DNA from: Crenobacter luteus
GTDB lineage: Bacteria > Pseudomonadota > Gammaproteobacteria > Burkholderiales > Chromobacteriaceae
Assembly: GCF_004345725.1 (NCBI RefSeq)
Contig: NZ_SLXG01000004.1
Span: 124,001 to 188,000 of the forward strand
Direction: 5' to 3'
DNA: 64,000 nt
The position numbers and the translations under genes are program-made. Shown one piece after another: positions 11,055-21,956 of this stretch. A model generated the notes under the pieces. That model had not been told where the DNA came from and did not search any database. It worked only from the letters and a program-made list of their open reading frames with translations. Numbering within the stretch: position 1 is the stretch's first letter; the number at the start of each line of letters is the position of its first letter.

Positions 11055-11891
11055 TCAGTGCGACATCAGCACCGGCACGGTCATCGACTGCAGCACGGTG
11101 CGCGTCGCGCCGCCGAGCACGATCTCGCGCAGCCGCGAGTGGCCGTAGGCGCCCATCACGATCAGGTCGGCGCCGGTGTCGGCCGCGTTCGACAGCAGCA
11201 GGTTGCCGACGTCGACGCTGGCGGCGTAGTCGTTCATCGTCTCGACCTGGATGCCGTGGCGCGACAGGTAGAGCGCGACGTCGCTGCCCGGTCGCTCGCC
11301 GTGCGCGCCGCCGGGGCGGGCGTCTATCGTCAGCACGCGGGTGTGCTCGCTGCGCGCCAGCAGCGGCAGCGCGTCGGTCAGCGCGCGACAGGCTTCGCGG
11401 CCGCCGTCCCAGCCGATGAGCGCGCGTCGCCCGGGCAGGCCGAACTCGCCGCTGTGCGGGATCAGCAGCACCGGCCGGCCGGCGGCGAGCACGATGGTCT
11501 GCGGAAAGTCGGCCGGCAGCGCGTCGACGCGCGCGACCGGGTCGCCCTGACCGAGGATGACGAGGTCGTGGTAGCGCGCGTTCAGCACCAGGTCCTCGAT
11601 CGGCGCGCCGATGTACTGCCGCCATTCGAAGCGCGCGAAGCCGGTCTGGCGCGCGGCGTTCTCGAAGGTTTCGCGCGCGCGCGCCGCGCTGGCCTCGACC
11701 GGGTTGGCCGAGGCGCCACCGGTCGAGTGGTAGGGCGACAGCGGCAGTCCGGCGTCGTTCAGCGGCGACGGTGCGACGAACAGGCCGGTCAGGTGGGCGT
11801 CGAAGGCCTCGGCCAAGGACAGCGCGACGGCGACGCGCGCGGCGGCGCGCGGGCCGCTATCGACGTGCAGCAGCAGGCTTTTGTAGCTCAT
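11055..11891 (-). CDS. Universal stress protein (UspA family, two-domain length)
   Basis: A 278-residue cytoplasmic UspA-type protein. The C-terminal half carries the nucleotide-binding signature G-x2-G-x9-G-x(S/T) as GAYGHSRLREIVLGGATRT; the N-terminal half begins like a Usp domain (MSYKSLLLHVDSG) but is degenerate. Such proteins act in stress or low-oxygen survival. An FNR-type dyad lies about 270 bases upstream of the start with a TATAGC -10-like element between, which would fit oxygen control. Two dispersed 9-mer copies occur, at 11704 and 11808. It is convergent with benE and shares no operon. Confidence 0.85.
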   Translation of the reverse strand: MSYKSLLLHVDSGPRAAARVAVALSLAEAFDAHLTGLFVAPSPLNDAGLPLSPYHSTGGASANPVEASAARARETFENAARQTGFARFEWRQYIGAPIEDLVLNARYHDLVILGQGDPVARVDALPADFPQTIVLAAGRPVLLIPHSGEFGLPGRRALIGWDGGREACRALTDALPLLARSEHTRVLTIDARPGGAHGERPGSDVALYLSRHGIQVETMNDYAASVDVGNLLLSNAADTGADLIVMGAYGHSRLREIVLGGATRTVLQSMTVPVLMSH

Positions 11892-12110
11892 GGTCTTGCT
11901 CCGGTGGGCGGCGTGATGCCGCGTTCGTGCCGCACCGCCCGGTCACGTCCAGCGCGCCGTCCACCGGCGCCCTGCTTGCGCGTGGCCGCCGCGCAGCGAA
12001 CGTCGGGTCTGCTTTGGCGGCGGTACGCGGGACTTGCGGCGCGGCAGGGTGTGCCGCTTCCCGTCGGCGGGCGAAGGGCGCGGCCAGACCGCGTCGCCCC
12101 CGACTCCATT

Positions 12111-12171
12111 GCTATAGCCCAGCGCGATGGCGCCGGCGAGCCGGAATCCGGCCGCTCTTGACCCGCGTCAA
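12111..12171 (-). promoter_or_regulatory. Possible FNR/ANR-type box and promoter for the universal stress gene
   Basis: TTGACCCGCGTCAA (12158-12171) is a perfect 5-bp dyad with a 4-nt spacer, close to the FNR/ANR consensus TTGAT-N4-ATCAA. Reading leftward, TATAGC (12111-12116) could be a -10. The box centre would then sit about 60 bases before the start of transcription, a class I activator position. The leader would be about 210 nt. The rest of 11892-12306 shows no gene. Confidence 0.35.
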
Positions 12172-12306
12172 GCGCGGGGGCGCGGCGCCGTCCTGACATT
12201 CCTTAATCATTTATTCCGGCAGAAAGTCTGCGCATCGGCGAAAAGCGACTTGTCCTGACGGCCGGCAGGCGGTAGGGTTCGCGCTTTTCGATTCACGGGC
12301 GGGGAA
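12172..12306. other. A+T-richer promoter region before the endonuclease gene
   Basis: Around 12196-12220 the sequence becomes markedly A+T-richer (CTTAATCATTTATTCC), the likely promoter zone for the nuclease gene at 12307. No -35/-10 pair is convincing. Confidence 0.3.
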
Positions 12307-13134
12307 ATGCGCGCACTCTTCATCACGGTCACGCTGTCGCTGGCCTTGACCGGTTGTCTGAACAAGGCGGAGAAATGGCTGGGCGAGGCCACGACGGCAG
12401 CCAGCGAGGCGATCGCGACGATGGGCGACGTAGTGCGCCCCGACACGCCGCCGCCCGAGGCGGTCGAGCTCGTCAGCGGGCGCGACGCGGTCGGCCACCG
12501 CGACTTCGACTCTGCCAAGAAGGTGCTGCCGCGCGTGTTCGCCGGCATGGAGGAGGACTTCTACTGCGGCTGCGCTTACCGGGGCAAGCAGATGGACCTG
12601 GAGAGCTGCGGTTACGTGCCGCGCAAGAATCCGCAGCGCGCCGCGCGGCTCGAGTGGGAGCACGTGGTGCCGGCCTGGACGATCGGCCACCAGCGCCAGT
12701 GCTGGAAGGACGGCGGGCGCAAGCACTGCTCGGCCAACGATGACGTCTACCGGGTGGCCGAGGGCGACCTGCACAACCTCGTGCCGTCCATCGGCGAGGT
12801 CAACGGCGACCGCGGCCACTTCGCCTTCGGCGCGTGGACGCGCGAACCCGAGCCGATGTACGGCCAGTGCACGACGGTGGTCGACTTCAAGAACCGCCGC
12901 GTCCAGCCGCGCGAAGAAGTACGCGGCCGCGTGGCGCGCATCAGCCTCTACATGCACAACCGCTACGGTCTCGCGATGAGCCGCCAGGATTTGCGGCTGT
13001 GGTGCGCGTGGGCGCGCACCTATCCGGTCGACGACTGGGAGCGGCGGCGCGACGCGCGCATCGCACGCCTGCAGGGCGCCGGCAACCCGCTCGTCTCCGA
13101 CCCGTCGGCGCTCGAGCGCTTGTGCGCGGGCTAG
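12307..13134 (+). CDS. Endonuclease I family nuclease with a lipoprotein signal
   Basis: A 275-residue non-specific nuclease of the EndA/Dns (endonuclease I) family. The signal peptide ends in a lipobox (LTGC, C17), so it should be anchored to a membrane rather than free. The beta-beta-alpha-metal core is shown by LEWEHVVPA (H119 as general base) and GDLHNLVPSIGEVNGDRG; paired cysteines such as FYCGCA and ESCGY recall the disulfides of Dns enzymes. A spacer at about 20-70 makes it longer than E. coli EndA (235). Such nucleases degrade incoming or extracellular DNA. The 9-mer at 12729 lies in its coding sequence, and a good terminator follows. Confidence 0.87.
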   Translation: MRALFITVTLSLALTGCLNKAEKWLGEATTAASEAIATMGDVVRPDTPPPEAVELVSGRDAVGHRDFDSAKKVLPRVFAGMEEDFYCGCAYRGKQMDLESCGYVPRKNPQRAARLEWEHVVPAWTIGHQRQCWKDGGRKHCSANDDVYRVAEGDLHNLVPSIGEVNGDRGHFAFGAWTREPEPMYGQCTTVVDFKNRRVQPREEVRGRVARISLYMHNRYGLAMSRQDLRLWCAWARTYPVDDWERRRDARIARLQGAGNPLVSDPSALERLCAG

Positions 13135-13156
13135 CGGCGCTTCTTGCCGCGCAAAC

Positions 13157-13184
13157 ACGCCACGGCGGCCCCGTGGCGTTTTTT
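13157..13184 (+). terminator. Rho-independent terminator after the nuclease gene
   Basis: 9-bp stem ACGCCACGG / CCGTGGCGT with a 5-nt loop, followed by a T6 run, 22 bases after the stop codon. Confidence 0.85.
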
Positions 13185-13274
13185 CTCGGCTATTTTTAAA
13201 CGGAATGGTAACGCTGTTTAAACGGGGTTCGCGGTTCCGGCCGCGCGATCCCCCCGTCGCGAAAGGTCGCCGCC

Positions 13275-13625
13275 ATGCCAGACCATCCCGTTCCCGTCCT
13301 GCCCGACTTCGACACCCTCGCCGAGCTCTACCGCCGCGACCCCGGCGCCTTCGAGGCCTTGCGCCGTCGCCTGCTGCGCGCCGAGGTCGACGCCGCGCCG
13401 CCCGAGCACCGGCCTAGGCTGGAGCAGACGCTGTCGCTGATCGAGCTGACGCGCCAGAGCGCGAAAAACCCGATGCACGCGATGGTGCTGGCCAACCGGC
13501 TGATGTGGACCGCGTTCTGGCGTCTGCACCGCGTGCTGAACGAGGGCTCGCCGCTGACGCGCCACGAGCAGACGCACTCCGCCAGGGTGCTGCCGTTCGC
13601 GCCGCGCGCACTCAAGGCCAGGTAG
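13275..13625 (+). CDS. DUF3135 domain protein
   Basis: A 116-residue soluble protein starting MPDHPVPVLPDFDTLAELYR, with RDPGAFEALRRRL and later NPMHAMVLANRLMWTAFWRL. This pattern matches the small DUF3135 family of Beta- and Gammaproteobacteria, whose function is unknown. It is rich in Arg and Glu helices, with no signal peptide or membrane segment. The start follows CGCGAAAGGTCGCC, a weak ribosome site. It stands alone between two terminators. Confidence 0.75.
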   Translation: MPDHPVPVLPDFDTLAELYRRDPGAFEALRRRLLRAEVDAAPPEHRPRLEQTLSLIELTRQSAKNPMHAMVLANRLMWTAFWRLHRVLNEGSPLTRHEQTHSARVLPFAPRALKAR

Positions 13626-13689
13626 CCGCAGGGGGCGGGCGCGTGGGCGGCCCGAAGCGTTGGCCGAGCCCGCGCGCGTTTGCCGCGCC

Positions 13690-13717
13690 AGCAAACCCCG
13701 CTACGGCGGGGTTTGCT
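13690..13717 (+). terminator. Strong hairpin terminator after the DUF3135 gene
   Basis: Perfect 12-bp stem AGCAAACCCCGC / GCGGGGTTTGCT with a TACG loop. A dispersed 9-mer copy lies at 13660, between the stop and this hairpin. The rest of the gap to 13882 has a perfect 10-bp palindrome AAGAATTCTT at 13854 near the ndh start and no other clear element. Confidence 0.8.
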
Positions 13718-13882
13718 GTGGCTGCCGTGTTGCGCGACGGCGCGTCGTCGGAGCATCGCCGCCGCGCAGGCGTTGTCGCGGCGCGCCGGATTGTTATGTC
13801 GCTTGGCGTGAAGCGTTGCGTCCGCGCGCCGGGCGTGTAAGCTGTGCCCAGACAAGAATTCTTACTGACTGGGATGATCGCA

Positions 13883-15196
13883 ATGAGCAATACAAGCAAG
13901 AGGCCGAGAATCGTCATCGTCGGCGGCGGCGCCGGCGGGCTGGAGCTGGCGACGCGGCTGGGCCGCACCGTCGGCGCGCGCCGCGAGGCGCAGGTGATCC
14001 TCGTCGACGGGTCGCCGACCCATATCTGGAAGCCGCTGCTGCACGAGGTGGCCACCGGCGCGCTCAACACCGGCGAGGACGAGGTCAACTACTTCGCGCA
14101 CGGCTACCGCAACGGCTACGAATTCGAGTTCGGCTATATGGAGGCGCTCGACCGCGCGCGGCAGGTGGTGCGCGTCTCGGCCATCCACGGGCGCGACGGC
14201 ACGCTGCTGAGCGGCGCGCGCGAGATTCCCTACGACTATCTGGTGCTCGCGGTTGGCTCGCAGGCCAACGACTTCGGCACGCCGGGCGTCGCCGAGCACG
14301 CGATGTTTCTCAACAACCCCGACGACGCCGAGCGCTTGCGTCGCCGCATCCTCGAGCTCGCGTTTTCGGTCAGCGCCGGCCCCGACCCCGAGCGGCGCCT
14401 CGGCATCGCCATCGTCGGCGGCGGCGCGACCGGCGTCGAGCTGGCGGCCGAACTGAACCACACGATGCGCGAGCTGCACCAGTACGGCTCGCGGCTGTCG
14501 CCCGAGCGCGTCGAGATCAGCGTGATCGAAGGCGCCGACCGCATCCTGATCGCCGCGCCGCCGTCGCTGTCGCGCTACGCCGAGGAAAAGCTCGCCGCCC
14601 GGCAGATCCGCGTGCTGACCAATAGCCGCGTCGCGGCGGTGACCGCGGACGGCGTCGACCTCGCCGACGGCCGCCATGTCAAGGCCGACGTCACCGTGTG
14701 GGCGGCCGGCGTCAAGGCGCCGGCGTGGCTGGCGACGCTCGACGGGCTGGCGGTCAACCGCATCAACCAGCTCAAGGTTGGCCGAGACCTCTTGTGCGAG
14801 GGCGAGGCGCGCGTCTACGCGATCGGCGATTGCTCTTGCGCGCCGGACGGCGACTCGGAGCGCACGCTGTCGGCGACCGCCCAGGTTGCGCACCAGGAAG
14901 CCAAGTGGCTGGCCGGCGCGCTCGCCGCGCGCTTGCGCGGCGCCACGGTGGCGCCGTTCGTGTTCAAGCCGCAAGGCATGATGGTGTCGCTCGGCAAGCA
15001 CGCGGCGGTCGGCAGCCTCGCCGCCGTGGTCGGTCCGCAGCGCAACTATCATGTGGAAGGGCGCGGCGCGAAGCTGATCTACGCGTCGCTGTACCGCATG
15101 CACCAGGCGGTGGTGCACGGCCGGCTGATGGCCGTGCTGCTCTACTGCGGCGACAAGCTGCGCGGCATCGCGCGCCCGTCGCTGAAGCTGCACTGA
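13883..15196 (+). CDS. ndh: Type II NADH:quinone dehydrogenase
   Basis: A 437-residue single-subunit NADH dehydrogenase (NDH-2), a peripheral inner-membrane flavoprotein that passes electrons from NADH to quinone without pumping protons. FAD motif IVIVGGGAGGLE is near the N-terminus, NADH motif IAIVGGGATGVELAAEL at about 175-190, and YAIGDCS near 318. The amphipathic C-terminal stretch suits membrane attachment. ATG 13883 is preferred over ATG 13874 because GGGATGA lies at ribosome-site distance; the length then matches E. coli Ndh (434). A 9-mer copy is at 14778. Confidence 0.92.
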   Translation: MSNTSKRPRIVIVGGGAGGLELATRLGRTVGARREAQVILVDGSPTHIWKPLLHEVATGALNTGEDEVNYFAHGYRNGYEFEFGYMEALDRARQVVRVSAIHGRDGTLLSGAREIPYDYLVLAVGSQANDFGTPGVAEHAMFLNNPDDAERLRRRILELAFSVSAGPDPERRLGIAIVGGGATGVELAAELNHTMRELHQYGSRLSPERVEISVIEGADRILIAAPPSLSRYAEEKLAARQIRVLTNSRVAAVTADGVDLADGRHVKADVTVWAAGVKAPAWLATLDGLAVNRINQLKVGRDLLCEGEARVYAIGDCSCAPDGDSERTLSATAQVAHQEAKWLAGALAARLRGATVAPFVFKPQGMMVSLGKHAAVGSLAAVVGPQRNYHVEGRGAKLIYASLYRMHQAVVHGRLMAVLLYCGDKLRGIARPSLKLH

Positions 15197-15223
15197 GCCG
15201 CCGCCGGACCACGGAGGGAGAGG

Positions 15224-16348
15224 ATGAAAGCGCTGGCGGGCATCCTGTTGAGTCTGTGCGTCGCCGGCGCCAGCTCGGCCGAGTCGCAGACCGTCCACGA
15301 CAGCGAGGCGGCGCGCTTCACGGTGCGCGTGCTCGCGCGCGGGCTCAAGCACCCGTGGGGGCTGGCCTTCCTGCCCGACGGCCGCCTGCTGCTCACCGAG
15401 CGGGCCGGCCGGCTCAGGCTGGTCGGCGCCGACGGCCGGCTCGACCCGGCGCCGGTGTCCGGCGTGCCGGCGGTGGTCGCCGAGGGGCAGGGCGGCCTGC
15501 TCGACGTCGCGCTGCATCCGCAGTTCGCGCGCAATGGCTGGGTCTACCTGTCCTACGTCGCCGGCAGCGGCGGCCGCGTCGGCACCGAGCTCGCGCGCGG
15601 CCGGCTGGTCGGGCGCAGCCTGCGCGACGTCGAGGTGCTGTTCCGCATGCAACCCAAGTCCGGCGCGCGCCACCATTTCGGCGGCCGCCTGGCCTTCGAC
15701 CGCGCCGGCTACCTCTACCTGACCTTGGGCGACCGCGGCGACATGCCGCGCGCGCAGCGGCCAGACGACCACGCCGGCTCGGTGATCCGGCTGTCCGACG
15801 ACGGCCGCGTGCCGCTCGACAACCCTTTCCGCAACCGCGCCGGCTGGCTGGCCGAGAAGTACACGCTCGGCCACCGCAACCCGCAGGGGCTGGCGCGCGA
15901 CGCGGTCGGCCGGCTGTGGCTGACCGAGCACGGCCCGCAGGGCGGCGACGAGCTGAACCTGCTCGCGTCCGGCGCCAACTACGGCTGGCCCAGGGTCACG
16001 CACGGTCGGCAGTACGTCACCGGCGCCCGCATCGGCGAGGCCACCAGCCTGCCGGGTTTCCGCGACCCGCTGCACGTCTGGGGGCCGACCTCGATCGCGC
16101 CGTCGGGGCTCGCCTTCTACAGCGGCGCGCGCTTCCCCGGCTGGCGCGGCGACCTGTTCGCCGGCGCGCTGCGCGAGCGGATGCTGGTGCGGCTGAAGCT
16201 GGCCGGCGACCGGGTGGTCGGCGAGGAGCGGCTGCTGGTCGGCGTGCTCGGCCGCATCCGCGACGTGCGCGACGGCCCGGACGGCTACCTTTACCTGCTG
16301 ACCGACGAAGACGACGGCGTGCTCGCGCGGCTCGAGCCGGCGCCGTGA
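15224..16348 (+). CDS. Secreted PQQ-dependent sugar dehydrogenase (YliI/aldose dehydrogenase type)
   Basis: A 374-residue six-bladed beta-propeller of the glucose/sorbosone dehydrogenase family. An N-terminal signal peptide is cleaved near residue 19 (ASSAES). LKHPWGLAFLPDGRLLLTER, GQGGLLDVALHPQFA, GLARDAVGRLWLTEHGPQGG and DELNLLASGANYGWP are blade motifs, including the catalytic His and calcium-site residues of this family. It oxidises aldose sugars in the periplasm if PQQ is available; PQQ synthesis genes are not in the window. It is 27 bases after ndh with a GGAGGGAGAGG ribosome site, so the two may be cotranscribed. Confidence 0.85.
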   Translation: MKALAGILLSLCVAGASSAESQTVHDSEAARFTVRVLARGLKHPWGLAFLPDGRLLLTERAGRLRLVGADGRLDPAPVSGVPAVVAEGQGGLLDVALHPQFARNGWVYLSYVAGSGGRVGTELARGRLVGRSLRDVEVLFRMQPKSGARHHFGGRLAFDRAGYLYLTLGDRGDMPRAQRPDDHAGSVIRLSDDGRVPLDNPFRNRAGWLAEKYTLGHRNPQGLARDAVGRLWLTEHGPQGGDELNLLASGANYGWPRVTHGRQYVTGARIGEATSLPGFRDPLHVWGPTSIAPSGLAFYSGARFPGWRGDLFAGALRERMLVRLKLAGDRVVGEERLLVGVLGRIRDVRDGPDGYLYLLTDEDDGVLARLEPAP

Positions 16349-16385
16349 CCCGGGTCCGTACGACCGCCTGTATACGTGTCTACGA

Positions 16386-16422
16386 AAGCCTCGGCCAAGC
16401 CATGCAAGGTTGGCCGAGGCTT
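16386..16422. terminator. Hairpin built from an inverted pair of the dispersed 9-mer
   Basis: Perfect 13-bp arms AAGCCTCGGCCAA (16386-16398) and TTGGCCGAGGCTT (16410-16422) with an 11-nt loop, 37 bases after the sugar dehydrogenase stop. The T-run is minimal, so termination may be weak or bidirectional. Confidence 0.75.
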
Positions 16423-16565
16423 GCTGACCGACCGCGGCGAGGCGATGGACCGCTTTGGCGCGGCGCGCCTGAGCGCCTATACCGGGTTGGTGGCAACGTT
16501 CGTCGCTGTGCCGGCCGACGCTGCGCTGCCAGGGAGGGCGCGCCGGCCGGCGACAGGAGGGCATC

Positions 16566-16946
16566 ATGATCGTCGCGACCCCGGAACCCGGTGGCTGGCG
16601 CACGCGTCTCGACAACGGCCGCGACACCGCGCGGGCCGATACCGGCGCCGGCGGCGAGGGATTTTCGCCGCACGAATTGCTCGAGGCGGCGCTGGCCTCC
16701 TGCATGAGCATGACGGTCCGCATGGTCGCCGAACGGCGCGGCATCGCGCTTGCCGACGTCACGGTGAAGGTGTGGCTGGACCGCTGCCACCCCGGGGCGC
16801 CGGTCTACGACTACGAGGTGGCGCTGTCCGGCGCGCTGTCGACAATCGAGCGGCGCGTGCTGCTCGCGGCGGCGGCGCGCTGCCCGGTGCGCCGCACGCT
16901 CGATGCGACGGCGACGTTCCGCGAGCATGATGCCGGGCCAGGCTGA
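16566..16946 (+). CDS. OsmC family protein
   Basis: A 126-residue OsmC/Ohr-fold protein. These reduce organic or fatty-acid hydroperoxides with two cysteines. Here C46 (ASCMSMTVRMVAERRG) and C106 (ARCPVRRTL) sit in the family's positions, and GFSPHELLEAALASC is the conserved segment before the first. ATG 16566 follows ACAGGAGGGCATC. It resembles the YhfA/OsmC-like subgroup more than Ohr, so thiol-peroxidase activity is likely but its substrate is not. It stands alone. Confidence 0.85.
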   Translation: MIVATPEPGGWRTRLDNGRDTARADTGAGGEGFSPHELLEAALASCMSMTVRMVAERRGIALADVTVKVWLDRCHPGAPVYDYEVALSGALSTIERRVLLAAAARCPVRRTLDATATFREHDAGPG

Positions 16947-17402
16947 GGAAGCGGGTGGCCGTTTGCCGTGACGGGCAGCATTTGCGGGGCGAGCGTCCGC
17001 TGGAAAGGTCGCGCCGCCTCGGAACGAGACGCTTGGCCGAGGCCGGCCCTCACAACGGCGTCATCATAAAGCCGCGGCAACGCCGCGTATCGGAGCGAAT
17101 CAGGTCCGTTCGGCCATGTCGGCGATCATTTATCTCCTTATCAAGCTGCCGCTGGTGTTCGATAGTAATTGCAAGAGATCGCCCGACCGTCGCCGTGCGG
17201 CCAGCCTTGCCAGGGGGTGGGCAGACTGGGCGGCCGGGTGCCGAGGGTCGGTGATACGGATCGTGTTCCTGTTTTGCGGGGGGATGGCGGTGGCCCGATC
17301 TTCATGCATGCCTTTCAACACGGTGGACGAGCGGACCGGCTCGCGCGGCCGGAGCAACGGTGACGAGCGAGACGGTGCCAGCTCGAGCGGAGCGGGTCAG
17401 CC
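16947..17402. other. 456-bp region between the OsmC gene and speD
   Basis: No convincing gene: short open frames here (for example 17116-17406) lack family features and ribosome sites. It holds one dispersed 9-mer (17033), a small hairpin CGCGGC-N3-GCCGCG near 17071, and an A+T-richer patch near 17120-17180 that could be a promoter. No recognised riboswitch. Confidence 0.4.
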
Positions 17403-17765
17403 ATGAGTCCAAATCGCAAGTCACCCCCGCCAACCGGCTGGCATCTGCTGGCCGACCTGCATGGCGTTCCCGCCGCGAAGCTGACCGATCCGCACCGCCT
17501 CGAGGCCCTGCTCAGGCAGGCGGCCAAGGCTGCCGGCGCCATCGTGCTGTTCGGCCATTTCCACCACTTCGGCGCCGGCAACGGCGTCACCGGCGTACTG
17601 TTGCTGATGGAGTCGCACATCAGCGTCCATACCTGGCCCGACCACGGCTTCGCCGCGGTCGACATCTTCATGTGCGGCGACGCCAAGCCCGACGTCGCGC
17701 TCGACTTCCTCAAGGCGACGCTGACGCCGACGCGCTGTGACCTGAACCGCGTCAAGCGCGGCTGA
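17403..17765 (+). CDS. speD: S-adenosylmethionine decarboxylase proenzyme
   Basis: A 120-residue class 1B (short bacterial/archaeal type) SAM decarboxylase. It self-cleaves to make a pyruvoyl group and supplies decarboxylated SAM for spermidine synthesis. The cleavage point is E70-S71 in MESHISVHTWPDHG; H76 and C91 (DIFMCG) are the usual processing and catalytic residues. Length is standard. No spermidine synthase (speE) is adjacent. The 297-bp gap downstream changes from G+C-rich to A+T-rich near 17930 and holds no gene. Confidence 0.92.
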   Translation: MSPNRKSPPPTGWHLLADLHGVPAAKLTDPHRLEALLRQAAKAAGAIVLFGHFHHFGAGNGVTGVLLLMESHISVHTWPDHGFAAVDIFMCGDAKPDVALDFLKATLTPTRCDLNRVKRG

Positions 17766-18062
17766 TCCAGACGGCACCTCGTCCATCGCGGTCGTTTTTC
17801 TTTCTTCTCTCTCCCCTTAGTGATCGCATCAGCGCGGACCAGGCCCCGCCATGGGGTGGTGGCGTGAGTGTTTGCTGCATCCGGGTGCGCTTGGCGCAGC
17901 TGGCGGTGGTGAACCCTCGGCGTATGCATCGCTGTGCGAAATGAATATTTCATGCTTTGCAATTTTCAATATGGCGTTTCTGATCTTGTTAGACTAATTA
18001 ACAAACAGGTCGTGTCTTCTTTGCTTTGATCGGGCTGCCAGATTCCTTGGGGAGGGCGAAGC

Positions 18063-18542
18063 ATGAAAGCGTTGATGATGGTCTGTTTGTCCGTGTGGAT
18101 GGGGTTGGCGCAGGCCGACACTGCTCTGCTGATCTTCGGAGCCTCCAAGCACAGCGGTTGTGACAAGAAAAACGAGAAGTGCTTTTTCAACGAATTTAAC
18201 CCCGGGCTGGGGCTGGAGTGGTCTCCCGCGGAGTACACGTGGGGGCGTCCCATGGTCAGGGCCGGAAGCTACAAAGATTCATTCAGCAAGGCTGCATATT
18301 TCCTGATGGCAGGAGCCAGACGTGAGTGGTCGGTTGGTGGAGGGGTCAAGGTCGGTTTGGGTATTCAAGCAGGCTATATAAATGGTTCTGGCGAAGACAA
18401 TGGCGTTGGATTGTTGCCTATCTTGAGTATCGGTTATCGACGCCTGGCGCTTGAGGTGGGCTATGTACCGGTTATCAACGATTTTGGCCTTGAGCGGGAC
18501 GTGTCGGTAACGACGTTTTCGCTTCGTTGGGACTTGCCCTGA
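18063..18542 (+). CDS. PagP-like outer-membrane beta-barrel protein, paralogue 1
   Basis: A 159-residue secreted protein with a clear signal peptide (cleavage after AQA, residue 18). The mature chain alternates short amphipathic strands with Gly/Tyr turns, as in an 8-strand barrel. By eye it follows the order of PagP, the lipid A palmitoyltransferase: a His near the mature N-terminus (H30), then Asp-Ser after the second strand (YKDSF, D72-S73), then GLGIQAGYI and a Y-V-P turn. It lacks PagP's N-terminal helix and is about 20 residues shorter. C33 and C40 could form a disulfide. It is clearly A+T-richer than its neighbours. The match is pattern-based, so enzymatic activity is unproven. Confidence 0.55.
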   Translation: MKALMMVCLSVWMGLAQADTALLIFGASKHSGCDKKNEKCFFNEFNPGLGLEWSPAEYTWGRPMVRAGSYKDSFSKAAYFLMAGARREWSVGGGVKVGLGIQAGYINGSGEDNGVGLLPILSIGYRRLALEVGYVPVINDFGLERDVSVTTFSLRWDLP

Positions 18543-18601
18543 AGGGAAGAGTGGGCGATGGATGTCGAAGGCTTTGACGGGTTGGCCGAGGAGAAGGCGC
18601 A

Positions 18602-19072
18602 GTGAAAATCCTGCTGGCATTGCTGTTCTCGTGGGTGGGCATGGCTCATGCCGATGTCTCGGTGCTGATTTTCGGGGCGTCGAAGCATGGCAAGTGCGAC
18701 GAAACGCGCTTCGAGTGCGCGTTCAACGAAAGCAACCCTGGGCTGGGGCTGGAGTGGTCGCCGGGCGAGCGGTCCTGGGGGCGCTGGCTGGTGCGCGGGG
18801 GCAGCTACTACGACTCCTACCGCGAGGAGGCCTACTTCTTCGCCGGCGGCTGGCGCAAGGAGTGGGAGCTGGTCGGCCGTTTCAAGGCGGGGCTTGGCGT
18901 GCTCGTCGGCTATCTGGACGGCTCGGGCGTCGACGGCGTCGGCGCGCTGCCGCTGCTCAGTCTGCAGTACCGCCGGCTGGCCCTGGAGGTCGGCCACATC
19001 CCCAGGGCCGAGGTCTCGGGACGGCGCGGCGACGTGGCGGTCACGACCTTTGCCCTGCGCTGGGACTTGTAG
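18602..19072 (+). CDS. PagP-like outer-membrane beta-barrel protein, paralogue 2
   Basis: A 156-residue tandem paralogue of the preceding protein, sharing the order signal peptide, IFGASKH, two Cys, NPGLGLEWSPGE, GSYYDSY (Asp-Ser retained), GLGVLVGYLDGSG, LPLLSLQYRRLALEVGHIP and TTFALRWDL. About half the residues agree by eye. It starts at GTG 18602 after GAGGAGAAG, and a dispersed 9-mer (18582-18590) runs into this ribosome site. Base composition is G+C-rich like the chromosome, unlike paralogue 1, so the pair has separate histories or unequal selection. A bidirectional terminator separates it from alaS. Confidence 0.55.
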   Translation: MKILLALLFSWVGMAHADVSVLIFGASKHGKCDETRFECAFNESNPGLGLEWSPGERSWGRWLVRGGSYYDSYREEAYFFAGGWRKEWELVGRFKAGLGVLVGYLDGSGVDGVGALPLLSLQYRRLALEVGHIPRAEVSGRRGDVAVTTFALRWDL

Positions 19073-19142
19073 CACCGGGTTCGCGGCGCCCGGGGGCCGG
19101 GGCGACGGGGCAGCATGGCGTGGCAGGAGCTGCGCCGATGAA

Positions 19143-19172
19143 AAAACGCCGCTTCCTGCGAAGCGGCGTTTT
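19143..19172. terminator. Bidirectional terminator between the barrel gene and alaS
   Basis: 13-bp stem AAAACGCCGCTTC / GAAGCGGCGTTTT with a 4-nt loop, A-run on one side and T-run on the other, between convergent genes. Confidence 0.9.
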
Positions 19173-19189
19173 GCGTGGCGCGGAAGGGT

Positions 19190-21817
<2,628 letters not shown>

Positions 21818-21956
21818 CGTTATACGGTCGCAATCCAGAAAACAGCGCGCGCGGCCGCTCGGCCGGGGCGCAAAAAATCGGGGGTATCGGGCCGATTGTG
21901 GCAAGGCTGCTGCGTTGCCGCAAGCGCCGGGATGAGCGGGGAGGGTTGGCCGAGCC

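Noticed and set aside
13862-16762. Very long minus-strand open frame (over 960 codons) opposite ndh and the sugar dehydrogenase
   Set aside because: It is a shadow of two well-recognised genes in G+C-rich DNA; the translation is Arg/Ala/Gln-rich with no domain.
17116-17406. Small open frames between the OsmC gene and speD
   Set aside because: No ribosome site, no family match, and they run into the speD start.
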